DNA from: Trissonchulus latispiculum
Taxonomy: Eukaryota > Nematoda > Enoplea > Enoplida > Ironidae
DNA: 64,000 nucleotides
Reading direction: 5' to 3'
Assembly: GCA_030248195.1 (NCBI GenBank)
Contig: JASAND010011394.1
Span: forward strand, 51,959 to 115,958
The notes below the pieces were generated by a model. It saw nothing but the letters and a program-made list of their open reading frames with translations. It ran no database searches and was not told the origin of the DNA. Position numbers and translations under genes: made by a program. This document shows, in pieces, positions 12,601 to 24,468 of the stretch (its first letter is position 1; each line of letters opens with the position of its first letter).

Positions 12601-15600
12601 AAATTTCTGTTACTAACACCTAAATCTAAAATAGTGCCTTGCTTCAGTGAACGGTCTCACACAGCAGGGGTCTCTTCTAGAAAGGAGTTTGTTTTATCTC
12701 ATATATATTCAATAAATGTGTATATTGAGTTTTTTATTTGCTTGCTTTGCTTACAGTTCTTTATTTTACACCAAGAAAATGAGGTAATCGCGGGAAAGCA
12801 GGTGGATCCACAAAGGATACAAGGCAAGGCATTAATCATAAAGAAGTAACGAAAATAGTCAAACACTTCTTTATTTTAGAAAATAACAACGGGTTTGACT
12901 GTGAAGAAGAGACGTTTGTGGGCAAATCGTCAAAACGAAACACCAAAGATATTTCCAAAGTCTGTCATCAAATTGAAAAGGATATTCAGCCTTTGATGGG
13001 CAGTTTTGTCATGGAGCTCAAAGGTTTTTATAATCCCTAGTCTTTATGCATGTATCATTTGGCATTTTTTCATCATTTTACTCTTTAATTTTTTCCTTTT
13101 TTAGTTTCTTTGCCATTTTACAAAGCTTTAAAATGTTGTAGTTTAGTATTTTCATCAAACTCCATTATGAAACTTGCAAGTAAATGGGAAAGCATATTAT
13201 GAAGAAGAAAAATATCCTGCTCCGGGCCGCCAAATAATAATATACTATTTACATTATCCATTAGTATTTGTTAGTTTTAAGTATTTTAGAGTTTATTTAT
13301 TTTTTGTTTCAGGTATTGACGGTTTCGCCCATCTCTGTCCCGGAGATCAGTATGAGCTGACAGTTCGCTACGGCAGTCAGCGATGGAAGTCCAAGGGAAG
13401 AGTGGGTCACAGTCGAGCCGAGCAGAGATGGGATCACACCTGGCAGACCTTTAAATGCCTGCTGAATGAAACGCTCTCCGTCAGGGTATGTGCTATGTGA
13501 AAGGTTGAAATCAGGATTGAAAGAAGTGAAGAAAAGTGTTCATGGCGAGAAACGAAACCGAGTTTACATGTTTTCAGTTAGATCCTCTGACAGCGAGAAA
13601 AACTAATCTGTTAAACATTTTGAGACCTTTTTTTACAATATTGAGCTTCCTCAAGCTGGTTCCTAGTGAGTCAGATGAATTGGTCCGCCATGCTATGTGT
13701 GCTCGAAAGCTCGAAACATGCACAAATTATGAGCAGAATTGCTTGTGCATTCCAACTTAAAACAGCCCGTTTTCTCTGGATTGGTAGCAGGGAGAGTTAG
13801 CCGTTAGCGAGTGCTTACCGTTAGAGTTACCGTTTTGCTCTGATAACATAGAGTGTGCCTAGTGGGATTATGTACTCTTCATTCTAGGTATCGGAAATCA
13901 AATTGTTCAGCAGTACGGTGCTCAGTGAAAAGTCTTACGAAACGACGGATCTGTTTTCGGGTCAGCCGCAGATGATGTCACTGAGAGTGAACCGAAATGG
14001 ATCCCTGAAAATTAACATTATCGTTAGATGGAAGTAAGTAGTTATATTTTCTGAATATTAACACACGCAAGATTCGCAAGATTGAAACACTATTCTGCTA
14101 ACTGAAATTCCAATGTGCAAGTTTTCCTTAGAATTTGTGTTCAATTTATGCTATTTTATTTATTTTACGTTATTTTTATTTATTCATTTACTGATTTTAT
14201 CAGTTTATGTTATTTAAGTTGTGTTTGCATTTTTGTTTAATTAGATATATTAAAGTGCAATGTTTAACATACTCTCATTACCTTGCAAGTGCACGATACG
14301 CTAAACTTCACTGAGCAGTTGATTCTTTTTACGATTCATCTTCTTTTTATAACGTTTTCTTTTTATTTCAGTCCAATTCAAGACTCCGATCTTTCTGGTG
14401 CCACTGAAACTCCTTGGACCTTTGCATCCCACCAAACCTACAACACAAATCCCACCCTTCGCACCCAGAAGAGTCGACCACCCACGCTGTACAACGCCCT
14501 CTTGCACGATCCGGCGCTGGCGACTTCCGCTTCAGAAACCCTACAACGAAAGGTTAACTTAATGTTTTAGAATTGAAAAATAGAAGAATCTATTATTGTA
14601 GAAAATACTAAGTTTAAGCATTAATGATATGCTGGTGAGAACCTATGGACAAATTGCTAAGCTATCCGTATATGTGATGGTAGCGCATCTTGCGTAATCA
14701 AACTTAAAAGTTTTGAATATGGCATGGTTCTGACATAATTTCTATATTATTCATTGTACCTATGACATTCATTTGGCATATATAAATCCACAAACTCCTT
14801 TATTAAACTTTTTCTTTCTGGGCCTCGTTGCAAAAGATTCTCCTAAGCAAGGAGTGCTGCCCAGTACCCACCACTTCTATCTTTTCTCCTAAATTAGGAG
14901 CAGCGCCAGCTTAGTTTAGGAGCAATCTTTTGAGGTCTCCTAAGTCCATGGTAGACAGCTCCCAGACATCCTCCTAAGTACCCTCCCTGCAACGCGGCCC
15001 TGTTCTTAAACTTCTGTTTCAGAAGCTGGGACTAAGTCGGAACGGATCTGTGTCGACGCTGAGCGGATGTCAGTCAGCCGCGTCCAGTGCCGCGTCAAGC
15101 GACGAGGGGTCGTCTCCGCTACGCCTGCTGCTGCGAAATGTGATACAGTCCCTTGAGAGTGTCATAGAAACCGAAGAAAATAGTACAACCCTAATCCAGC
15201 TGCACGCCCATCTTAGTGCTTTGTCTCAAATTCTAGAGGTATATAACTTTCAAGTTTTCTCGTGGCTGTCTTGTCTTCCCGTCAAACTATGAAGGGATTA
15301 TGAAGTTAAATGAAAATGAACGTGTCAATTAAGGATACATTAAATACATACATTTAATACACTTTAATACACATACACTCATAACTCATTCAAAATTTAC
15401 CCCGCTGTTTAGGAGTAAATTTAGTAACACATTTGTAATGGATGTGATTACATGGTGTATCGCATATGTATGTGTATGTTTGATGACTTTATAATAAGGT
15501 TTTATTAAGGATAATCACTAACTTTTTGATGGTACTTTTAGGAGCACCACTTCTGCCAGAAACGCTCTGACGGCAGCTCGACCACCAGAAGTAGTGATGA

Positions 15601-17668
15601 AGAGTCTTTCAAGTATCTATTTATATGATTTATCTACCATTTTAAACTTAAAGTTAGGTTCATTCAAAACTAAAAGTCATAAACAAACAAACACTAACTA
15701 TACTAACATACTAAGAAACAACACTAACAAATACAGTCATAAAATAAAATCTTTAGTGGACTTAATGCTGTACGGATTAACAGTTAACACTAACGTTATA
15801 TACTTACTTTATTGTTTCATGTTATCTACCGTTTAGTCTACTTCTACAATTCTACTTGATTTTCTTTTAGTACCAATTACCAGATGGAAATTTTGCTGGC
15901 GGTTGAACACCATTTAAAAAGATGCGATGCCTTGATGAGAGTAAGCTGTTAATTTATGTCATTTTCACTAAATGCTGCAAAAGCAGGTGTCATAAAGAAC
16001 GACAAAAGTGACAAAAGACAGCTTAGGAAACCGCTAATTTACAGAAATCATTGCACCGTTTTCGAAAGCCCTAAATAATTCAATGTAATGTGAAGTATCG
16101 TTAGGTCACTACAGAGCTGCAGATACTAACTTTTGGATCTCTCATTCCACCATAGCCAAAGGAGATCTCCGGCCGTTCAAACAAGTGACTCTAAGCATTG
16201 AATGCGATTAGATTTCTTTTGAGTATAAATTTAAACCACAATAATGTACGTTTTCGGGGTTCCAACGAAAACATATTACTTAACTGTTTTAGGACCTCAG
16301 TTTTATCGGACCACTGAAATATCGTGTCAACGAAGCCACGGTAAAATTGGAAACAGAATGCACGACGTTTCGCTATATGGTGGATTTGTGCCAAAGTTGG
16401 CCACTAATACCGGATATTCATGAAGGTAATATCTACTTGCGCAATAAATGCAAAAAAATTAAATCTAAACTTTGCTCCAAGTTCTTTATTAAGTCATTAC
16501 GTTGTAGTGATAAAGGAAAATAACTAATAAATAAGTAAATAAATAAATAATTAAATAAAAACAAGTTTTCTACTACATGTTTCGCTTTATATAGGTTTAT
16601 TATTTATTCTACAATTCCTTTCCAAAGATTAAATGCTGTGAGCTTCCGCTACAACCCAAAATAATCATGTGTTTAGTTAACTAATTATTATTAATCAATT
16701 ATTAATCAATGTTAAATTATACATTTTAGTTCTGTCCTACATCGAAGCCCCGGTGGAGCTTCAGTCAATCTGGCTGGCAGGTGTGGCCGAGGACGCTCCC
16801 GGTTTCTGTCTTTCCCTTCAAACAGTGCAAAAACAGATGGAACTGTATATGGGATCCAGCGTAGGCGAAAAGTATCCCGAAATTGCTGACAAAGGTGAAT
16901 AATTTTAGTTTTAAAATTAATTAGGTTAAATTAAAAGGCTTAAAATTTCTGACCTTCCCGTCCCATTAATAGTGAATATTATTATAGCTTATGTACATGC
17001 TGTTGAATTGACCGATTGCTGATTGATTAGACGATTGATTGTTTGCTGATTGATTGATTGATTGATTGATTGAATAATTGATTGATTGATTATGACGGTA
17101 CAAGACGACTATTTCAATTTTATCATCATCACTCATTCACTGTACTTAAAATGGTCAAGCTCGAAAACACCAAGAAAGTAATGATAAACAAAATACAAAA
17201 AATAACAAACCTAATATTTTTTAAATATTTTTTGTATATAATTATTTTTATATTACAGTGTTTGGTCAGTCCTTATACGTCCTGTGTGACCGAGGTCGCT
17301 GGTCCACAAAGTGTGTCACAGTTTTTCAGTTCGTCGCATTCTTTCGAGACAAACACCTGCAGACTTTCTTTGACAGTCTTGCACAGGAAAGTAAGAAAAA
17401 TAGTAACATTTAATAATGCATTATTAAAATAACTATATTATCTCGTGTAATTAATAATTTATATCAATAAAAATATGATAACAAGACAATCTTTTGGGAA
17501 TAATGGTAATAAATGGTTATCACATTAATATGCTTCAATTAAAATGCAATAATTTAATTTTGAATAATAAGAAATACGCGATCTACTGGAAACCTTCTAG
17601 GAGCCTTAAAATACATAATGCCAAGTATATAATATCGTCTATTACTGTCATGATTATTATTATCACCA

Positions 17669-17701
<33 letters not shown>

Positions 17702-20423
17702 GTTTATTGTTGATGATTATTAGCGTAAGCCATTTCATTTTTTCGTTTTTGTTCAGCTTGGATAATTTTGGGTCTAAATTCGGGTTCAGAGCCAAGAGTT
17801 CAAGAAGTGATGAGTCGTCTTCAGAGTATTCCTGTTCCCCCGCCGATCCAATGTGTTCGAAGTGTCGGAAAGTTGTTGGTATCAAATCAAGATGTGACCC
17901 GGAATTATAGTGGTACACATTTTGTTTACTTAATATACATACTATCTTGATACTATTTACTTATTGATACTCATCGCAAAAATCAGCGACAGCTGCTCAA
18001 ATAAGTCGAATATAATCAAATGCGTTCAAACCTAAACCTAATCCTTTGAATATTTGTTAAACTTATTGATGATTTGAACAGTATTTTACATAAAGCTGAC
18101 ATATTATTATTTTTAGAAATTTGCTCATTTTAGTTTTTGCATTCTATATTTTTCTGAGAAATAGTTTTACTATAATTTACTTTTATGTTGTTTACAGTTG
18201 ACTATCTCCAGCAGGCGTCCGGAGCTTTTAGAGATCATCTGATTAACTGTTACCTAACCCTGCTGGAACACGAAGACCCAATAACCCGACAGGGATCAAC
18301 TCAGGCTTTGGCTATTTTACAGGTTACCGTTAAATATTTCTGATTTGTTGAACGAGTTCGTCAAACCAATTGAGGCTATACTATATTAGTGAGTATGAAT
18401 TCTGAGACTGGAAGCAGGGATGGAAACTGGGTAATGGGTCATTGGGTCATGGGTCGTTTGGGTCGCTATTTTTGCTTGGGTCACTGGGTCTTGGGTCACT
18501 AGTTTTGGGAAACCTTTGGGTCAGGGTGGGTCTGGGTCATGCCTCCTATGGGTCACTTTGGGTCTGGGTCAGCAATTTTAGTGGGACATTTTGGGTCTGG
18601 GTCACACGGGTCCTACCAAATCTTTAAAGTTTCAATTTTCATGGTGGCAGTTTAGCTAGTTTTAAAGGTAAACATGTCATTTCTGAAAAATGATCGCGCC
18701 TTCGACGCGATCACTAACAAATTAGTTAAATGTAGTAGTCATTTCGCAGAAATCAGTAGTTAGGTGTGACTTGCTTTGCCATTCTATTTGAGTCGATTCA
18801 CATAGTAAATGCAAGCATTCCAAGGTAGACACACTTCTGTCGATTCTAAAATTTTACAGCATCAAACACTCAGGTCTCAAAAGCAAAATGGCCAGCAAAA
18901 TTCTGCAGTGGCTGCATTATTTCTTTCAATTCCATCACTATTGAAAAAGTAATGAAAATTGTCCAATTTGAGCTAATTTTTAAAATTATAATGCTAGCTA
19001 AATGGCTTTAAAGTGTCTTAAAAGCAAACACCTACAAATGCTTCCAGAAAAATTTTGGTTCCCTAGTTTTCTTCCTTGGCTTCCCCTTACCAAGTTAAAA
19101 TATTAATTATTGAAAAAATTTAAACTTTTGAATTTTTATGCGCCGTGCAAAGTTTTAAAGTTATTGGTCTAAAAATCAAAAGTTAGGGCTTTTGGGAAAT
19201 CACGAAAGATCCCTCATCTCATTTTCTTAAAATAAAAAACCTTGTCACGGGTTGCTTATCTAGTAATTCAAAATTGAAAACCGCCGGTCCATGTTTAGCT
19301 GGTTTTTTGTAAGAAAAACAAACTGCTGATAAAATGAGTGGAATGTACTTATTCTTGCATCTTTCCAAAAATTACTAAAGTTACAGAGTTTCAAAAACAC
19401 TGCACAATGGGACAATCTTGATTAGGTAAAGTCAGTCTGTGTTATTCCTTTGGGTCATCTGGGTCTGGGTCAGGAAACTTCTTGGGTCAGTTGGGTCTGG
19501 GTCACGAAAACGTTTGGGTCGTTTGGGTCTGGGTCACTAAATTTTAAAATTTTATGGGTCATCTTGGGTGTGGGTCAAATTAGCTTTTGGGTCGAGTGGG
19601 TCATGGGTCACAAAAAGTGACCCAGTTTCCATCCCTGACTGGAAGAATACATTTGATTAAATCATAAAGCTTAAGGCTTGACACTAAAAATTCTAATTCC
19701 GACAAAAGTTTAACTCGTCAATTGAAATCGGTCATTAATCTACTTGATTGTGGGCGTTGAAATCCGATTTCAAACAAATTGAGAGTCAATTTTTACTTGA
19801 TATATACAATATTTACTTAGATCGAGTTTAGTTTTAAGCTGTACTCAATTCTACTGATTTTTTTAAAGTTTCAGCATCAGTTGTCTCCTATTTTTTAAAT
19901 TAGTTGCAGAAAGATTAAAGAAAGAAAGATTTGTCACCAGCTTCTGGGACGCCAGATAAACGCCGATCCTAGGAGTCCGTCCAGCAAACAGCCTTCGCTG
20001 ACTAGAACGATGCTCTCTGATTCAGCTACTGGGACACAATCGAACCAAGCTTAAGTTTGAATTCGATTGCAAACAAAGTATTGCTTTTTTAGGCACGTCG
20101 ATCCTTGGGTGCTCTGGCTTTCACGGCTTGCTGCGATCAGTCACAAGAAGTCAAGGATGCCGCCGAAACGGCATTGGGATCATTTGGTACGGTACTTAAA
20201 TACAGTACAGTTAAACTCCACTAATCAGCTCATCTTCTTCCGTCTTTCATTGTTTGTTAGTTTATTATAATTATTTAAGTTAATTTACATATACATAGCT
20301 AAAATTATTTAGTCTAATTTAATTTAAATGTTTAAGAATTTCTGTAATTTTGTTTCAGGAAAGGAAGGCGCAGAACTGTTGGAAAAGTTTCGAACAGAAA
20401 TGCACTTTCTGCCTCACGGATGA
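3550..20423 (+). CDS. RIPOR: RIPOR/FAM65 family Rho-interacting cell polarization regulator
   Basis: Exons: 3550-3696, 8968-9079, 10686-10798, 11793-11868, 12161-12263, 12880-13023, 13313-13485, 13888-14033, 14372-14552, 15023-15238, 15542-15612, 15871-15940, 16293-16425, 16730-16894, 17259-17390, 17757-17912, 18198-18322, 20093-20186, 20359-20423. All have GT/AG borders and phase is kept throughout. From the ATG at 3575 this gives 798 aa. Residues about 125-185 form the helical/coiled-coil segment (GKLEDRLKRLELQL). About 224-330 is the most conserved block, with GFAHLCPGDQYEL, RYGSQRWK and KINIIVRWN, matching vertebrate RIPOR (LCPGDQYE, YGRQRWK). The last ~95 residues are helical-repeat-like, ending AFTACCDQ...GKEGAELLEKF. 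Vertebrate RIPORs bind Rho GTPases and control polarity and migration; that role is inferred. Exon 1 is the weakest: its donor GTTTGT is poor, there is no in-frame stop before its ATG, and an upstream 5' exon is possible. Confidence 0.88.
3700..6560. other. Long first intron of RIPOR gene, 5' part
   Basis: No additional exon is recognisable. About 4770-4995 holds, in minus orientation, a copy of a dispersed repeat described separately; it ends in a C-run at 4981-4990. The rest is AT-rich unique-looking sequence without a gene. Confidence 0.45.
4770..4995 (-). repeat. Dispersed ~230-bp repeat family R1, copy 1
   Basis: Read on the minus strand it contains an ACTTAAGGGGGGG-like start, then ATCGATAGTCACGGATTTC, GCTCATTTTTACACA, AAACAAGACAAAA, and later a GACCTTGGAGGGC region. 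The same ordered blocks occur on the plus strand at 40802-41030 and 57185-57400. The three copies are diverged and share no obvious terminal repeats, so the class is unknown. Confidence 0.65.
6567..6987. mobile_element. Mariner/Tc1-like MITE, 421 bp, TA flanks
   Basis: The left end TGGGTATGTTTTCGACCAC and the right end, reverse-complemented as TGGGTATGGTTTGACCACG, form about 25-bp inverted repeats directly flanked by TA on both sides (6565-6566 and 6988-6989). The interior is also self-complementary: the segment around CACGAATCTGAAATCC pairs with GAATTTCAGATTCGTG near 6820, so the element is close to a full palindrome. CCACACCGCTCAAAG at 6518 and CTTTGAGCGGTGGTG at 7024 are also inverted, so the boundary may lie wider. 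It has no transposase. It lies in the first RIPOR intron. Confidence 0.75.
7050..8685. other. RIPOR first intron, no recognisable feature
   Basis: AT-rich intronic DNA. A tiny GACGAGCCGAGCC match near 7800 resembles the element A array but is too short to call. I found no extra exon. Confidence 0.4.
8690..8765 (-). repeat. tRNA-derived SINE fragment
   Basis: On the minus strand the sequence contains GGGTTCGATTCCCACC, a perfect-looking pol III box B with the TPsiC arm form. No matching box A, anticodon stem or acceptor stem can be assembled upstream. I read it as the 3' half of a tRNA-derived SINE, not a functional tRNA. Confidence 0.5.
8778..8825. repeat. AT-only microsatellite
   Basis: Runs of AATA, AT and then six or so TTAA/AATT units sit inside the RIPOR first intron, about 140 bp before its second exon. 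Confidence 0.85.
11222..11445. mobile_element. Short inverted-repeat element (CAGGGCC family), 224 bp
   Basis: The ends are CAGGGCCGCGTTGAAAACGA and ATCTTTTGCAACGCACCCCTG, which pair imperfectly, with AAT on both sides as a possible 3-bp target duplication (11219-11221, 11446-11448). The interior repeats the motif CTCCTAA/TTAGGAG many times in both orientations. A related copy lies at 14818-15002. The 3-bp duplication would fit a PIF/Harbinger-like MITE, but no transposase supports that. It lies in the RIPOR intron before exon 4. Confidence 0.65.
13497..13550. repeat. Fragment of dispersed SINE-like repeat R2
   Basis: GAAAGGTTGAAATCAGGATTG followed by AAAGAAGTGAAG and AAAAGTGT matches 28309-28350 almost base for base, and the minus strand of 31740-31780. 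The family's tRNA-like part is best seen at 31672-31745. Here it starts a few bases after the donor of RIPOR exon 7. Confidence 0.55.
14818..15002. mobile_element. Short inverted-repeat element (CAGGGCC family), 185 bp
   Basis: This relative of the 11222-11445 element starts CTGGGCCTCGTTGCAAAAGA and ends CTGCAACGCGGCCCTG, with internal CTCCTAA and TTAGGAGCAGCGCCAGC motifs shared with the other copy. Its target duplication is not clear. It ends 20 bp before RIPOR exon 10 at 15023, so its right end sits against that exon's acceptor tract. Confidence 0.6.
17028..17093. repeat. ATTG tetranucleotide microsatellite
   Basis: About twelve GATT/ATTG units with one interruption (GAATAATTG), in the RIPOR intron before the 17259 exon. 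Confidence 0.9.
17670..17702. repeat. ATT trinucleotide microsatellite
   Basis: A run of T, then about nine TTA/ATT units, in the RIPOR intron 55 bp before the exon at 17757. Confidence 0.9.
18415..19637. mobile_element. hAT-like non-autonomous element B, GGGTCT/GGGTCA arrays
   Basis: The element is 1223 bp with 18-bp terminal inverted repeats CAGGGATGGAAACTGGGT (left) and ACCCAGTTTCCATCCCTG (right). Both sides carry a perfect 8-bp duplication ACTGGAAG (18407-18414, 19638-19645). Arrays built on GGGTCTGGGTCA and GGGTCATT occupy about 18430-18610 and 19448-19625. Unlike the other elements, the G-rich strand is mostly the plus strand at both ends, and only the last 20 bp invert. The interior is AT-rich with no transposase frame. 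It sits in the RIPOR intron between the exons ending 18322 and starting 20093. Confidence 0.9.
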
Positions 20424-20618
20424 AACTGAAACTGAAACTGAAAATGCAAACGCAGTGATCTGAGTGAAACTGTTGAAGTCAGAAATGGCCATTCTGACCG
20501 TATCTTGTCTATTTATGTTGTCATGAGTAAAAGGTTCTAGTCATTCATTAAAATGTGAATTTGAATTGTGAATTTTAATTTTCACATAAAGAGTAGGAAA
20601 TTTTGATCACCACCTACT

Positions 20619-22028
20619 TAATGTTGTTTCAGCAGCTGAAACTGAAACTGAAACCAAGTTTCAGTTTGTACATGTTTCAGTTTCAGTTGCTGAAACTGAA
20701 ACTGAAACTGAAACTATAACAGATTTGGAGCTGAAACTGAAACTGAAACTTAGTCGAAGTGAGAGCTGAAACTGAAACTGAAACTGAAACTGAAATTAAA
20801 ATAAATTTTGAGCGGAAACTGAAACTGAAACTAGAACAGTTTAGGAGCTGAAACTGAAACTGAAACAGTTTCAGCTCCACACTAACACTGAAACTAGTTT
20901 CAGCTCTCGCTGAAGCTGAAACTATTTTCAGCTCTCGCTGAAGCTGAAACTATTTTCAGCTCTCGCTGAAGCTGAAACTAGTTTCAGCTCTCACTGAAGC
21001 TGAAATAGGTTTCAGCTCTCGCGTATACATGCTTATCATGAACGAGTGTTTCAAAAACTGGGCCCTGTTCCCAGCATGTAAAATTCCAGCATTATGTATA
21101 AATGTAAACGTTTGACTAGTGTTTTGCAGAACCGAGCTATCTACTATAATACTATCTACTGTGTGGCAATGTTTATTTGATATGTTTCCAACTAATTTTC
21201 TTTTTTCAGATTATTAAATAATCATTTTAAGATTTGCCCAACGTAATAACATTTTTATAAAATCATTACATGTGGACAAGGAGCCCAGCACCAACAACTA
21301 AAAAGATCCCCAAATTTAAGGTTAATTAAATTGCAGTTAAATCTTCCCTTTTAATTGTTGCAATATAATTTTCTAGTATAGATAGCCGCAGTTATAAAAG
21401 TGACCAATGGGAAAGATTAAATGGTTTCCAGTATCAGTATTATACTTATTGTGCTTCACGTTCTTGATTTGATATTATCTATGGAAAGAATTCACCAAGA
21501 CACCAAAAATTCGCAGTGCCCTGTCTGCCACAAACGAAAATGTCTAAAGAGATTATGTGAAAGTTCAGGATTGGGAACGAAAACTAAATGGTAGTTAATT
21601 AATTTGATTAGCATAACATAAGGATAACATAGAGGATAACAAAAGCTGAAACTCATTTTAGCAGAGCTGAAACTGAAAACTATAAAAGACTTGGAGCTGA
21701 AACTGGAAACTATAAAAAACTTAAAGCTGAAACTGAAACTAAAGCTGAAACTCATTTTAGTCAGAGCTGAAACTGAAACTGAAACTGAAACTATAACAAA
21801 TTTGGAGCTGAAACTGAAACTGAAACTGAAACTGAAACTATAACAAATTTGGAGCTGAAACTGAAACTGAAACTAAGCTAAACTACGAGCTGAAACTGAA
21901 ACTGAAACTGAAACTGAAACTAGAACAAATTTTGAGCTGAAACTGAAACTGAAACCTGTCTGAAAGTGGAGCTGAAACTGAAACTGAAACTGAAACTGAA
22001 ACTAAACAGGCCAGCGTAAACATCACTA
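20619..22028. mobile_element. hAT-like non-autonomous element C, CTGAAA arrays
   Basis: The element is 1410 bp, flanked by a perfect 8-bp duplication CACCTACT (20611-20618, 22029-22036). The ends TAATGTTGTTTCAGC and GTAAACATCACTA are only loosely inverted (TAgTGaTGTTTac). Arrays of CTGAAA, in blocks of two to five separated by spacers such as ACTATAACAAATTTGGAG, fill about 20635-21020 and 21645-22005. At 20875-21020 the array reverses into palindromic TTTCAGCTCTCGCTGAAGC units. The centre has no transposase. It begins 195 bp after the RIPOR stop, so it may lie in the 3' UTR. The RIPOR stop itself (20421) falls within a separate short CTGAAA run, GATGAAACTGAAACTGAAAC. Confidence 0.85.
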
Positions 22029-22044
22029 CACCTACTGCAGCGGA

Positions 22045-22175
22045 GTAATTGTAAGGGGAACAGTCGTAGGAAAGATTGATAAGCCTGATGTGAAAGTTTA
22101 GCTGATGGCCTTGCGGTGAATATGAATGTATGAATTTAAAAGCAGAAGGGCCATGGTTCGGTTCCAAATTATTTA
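22045..22175 (+). repeat. tRNA-derived SINE R3, degenerate copy
   Basis: The ordered blocks AGGAAAGATTGATAAGCCTG, ATGTGAAAGTTTAGCTGATG and GCCATGGTTCGGTTCC match the copy at 30562-30700 and the minus strand of 37055-37190. The tRNA-like core is more decayed here. It begins just after the target duplication of element C. Confidence 0.6.
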
Positions 22176-22199
22176 CTTTCACAACCTTTCGACCTCATA

Positions 22200-24385
22200 A
22201 GTTTTGGCTCAAAGGTGCGTGGTGCCTGACGCTTCCTATCTTTGACGTTGTCTGTTTGCTTGGTGTAGACAATTTATTGTCGTACTCTCCTTATGTGTTC
22301 AGTCTTAATCACATTTCTCTCATGCACTACTACTAAAGTCAGCAGGGTATTAATTAAACATGGGCCTTTTCAAGAAAAAACCAGAGTAGAGTAGTAGTAA
22401 ACTGGCTCTTTCAAGGGACTTTTGCCTTGTAAAGGTCTATGATAATTGGCAGTGCTGAATTGGTGTGAACCTTGTCTGATGAAAGGTAATTCATACGTTA
22501 AAGTTGACATTGGATCCGATTGGACAACGTCTGTTTCGGGACAAGCTAATGGTGATTTCATATGTAGTTCCAGAAGCAAACAGGCGCGTGGATCTGCAAC
22601 AGTGTGTTTTAAACTCCTAAAATCGTACGTCTTTGAGCGTTCACTACTATGAAATCACCTTAAGATCAGCAAAAGTAATGTCAGTTTTAAACCAATCTTG
22701 ATTGTTTTAACCCTAGAATATTCTTCGAAAATTTATTTCGTGGATAGTAAAGTGGATACATATCAGCATGTCCCAGCAGCTGTCAACAGAAAGCCTGCTA
22801 GCTGTCACACTCCTTATCTGAAACTCCTGAAGCACGCTGACACCTAATTTTATTTATTTATTTATTTATTTAGTTTTGCTTAATATTTATACAATTAATG
22901 CTATTTAATTTATTATTTAAATTAATTTCTTGTCCAACAAAATGATAAACTTATTCCTTTCATCCCAATAATCTGTTGCTATTGGTCTCAATTTGTTCCG
23001 TCTTATTTGATTACATCTTTTGTAACAAATATTTTCGATTTGAGACTGTTCGTCTCGTCTTGAAGGAAGAATTTTCCGTCATCAGAAAAGGTAGTCTAAA
23101 GCTAGAGCCGTAAAAGCCGATCATAAAGCCCCATGTAAGCTGTTAGTATAAAGCTAATAACATGAATATTCAGGCTGTAGACACTGTGTATGTATTTCTC
23201 AATGTACCCAGCATGCTTTATACAATATGTTCGAATTCAATTCAGAATTTTTATCTGACTACAGAAAATCTAACACTTAGCTGTCCGCAGGCATTTTTAT
23301 TTAAGTTTAAGTCATGGTTTTACCTTAGGGAAATGTAGCTTTGTTCCCAGGACATGCTTTCAATTTCGAGTTGTATATATACTTATCCGTGGCAGCTTTA
23401 TGAAGGATGAAAAGTTCAAGCCATCCATAGCAAGCACACTTTTTAGCATTTTTTGGTTTTATAATCTGAGGTACATTATAATTGATCATTCTTGACTGTT
23501 CCTAACACAGTGTTACTTATTAATACTTTGCTTAATTGTAACAAAGGTCAATTCATGGTTCATATCCTGCAGATGGCTTGCCCCAAGAATATTATGACGG
23601 AACTTGTGCCCTGAACGCAAATTTTCGAAGGGCCTTGTACCGTTAAGCATAAATTGATAGTGGTGATAGCAGTGATAGTAACATAAATTTGTAATTTTTT
23701 GGTTTGCAACAAAATTATCAATTTTCAGAGAAATGTTTCCTAAATTTGATCGATTTGCTTGAACAATTAAGACGTTTTAGTGTCAAATTCTGGCGAAGCG
23801 GAAACTTTTTTCGGAATTTCGGTGTGAAAACCTATTTTTTCCGGCCATTTCTAGGCCGTTCCTTTTGTCCAACTTTTCCTTTCCCATAGCCTCTTTCGGC
23901 GGTAGGGTTTGTACCTTGTTCGGACTGGGTGGCGGGTGTTAACCTAAATTCCAACACTTCGTTAGTTTATTTGTGATCAACATTTGCAGCTAGGTTAATT
24001 ACTGACCTAGATTTGTATTTATGCTAGAAACGGATAGAAACTTTTTTTAAGAAAACGTAGTTTAAAGATAAATCTTATTGAGTTCAGGGTTCCAAAAACC
24101 AAAATATCCTTAAATTGTTACCAGAAAAGGAGGAGATTAAGATACTAGTTTACTTCCTTTTTCCTGACACTGCCAGGTGCATAAATTATTCCACAGTTTG
24201 GGCCCAACCAGGTTTTATTAATCTTACAGCCTCAATTGCGCAGAGGTTTTAGTGCAAGGTTGCTGTTAAAATTTTTAAAAATTGTTATCGCCTGTCTATT
24301 AGGTACTGAAAGGAAAGTATACAGAATGTATACAAGTATACAAAAGTTAGAAGGACGTCACTACAGCATTTCCACTGGAAAAATT
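22200..24385. other. Intergenic DNA between RIPOR and transporter genes
   Basis: No exon or gene is recognised. A short TTTA microsatellite lies at 22850-22875. The rest is AT-rich and looks single-copy within this window. Confidence 0.45.
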
Positions 24386-24391
24386 CGGGCC

Positions 24392-24468
24392 TCAGGTGGG
24401 GATCGAAGTCACAACCTTTGGCTGACTAGGCCAATGTTCTACCGATTGAGCCACCCAGGCTACCCACA
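24392..24468 (-). repeat. tRNA-like SINE head
   Basis: The minus strand gives a near cloverleaf: GGTGGCTCAATCGGTAGAAC (D arm and box A), a 5-bp anticodon stem TTGGC/GCCAA, and GACTTCGATCCCC (box B). Acceptor and T stems do not pair fully, and it is followed by ordinary AT-rich sequence. It is more likely a tRNA-derived SINE than a working tRNA. Confidence 0.55.

Noticed and set aside
19865..19935. Extra RIPOR exons after TTTCAG at 19873 and TTGCAG at 19909
   Set aside because: Frames stop within a few codons, and the exons ending 18322 and starting 20093 already join in phase with family-like sequence.
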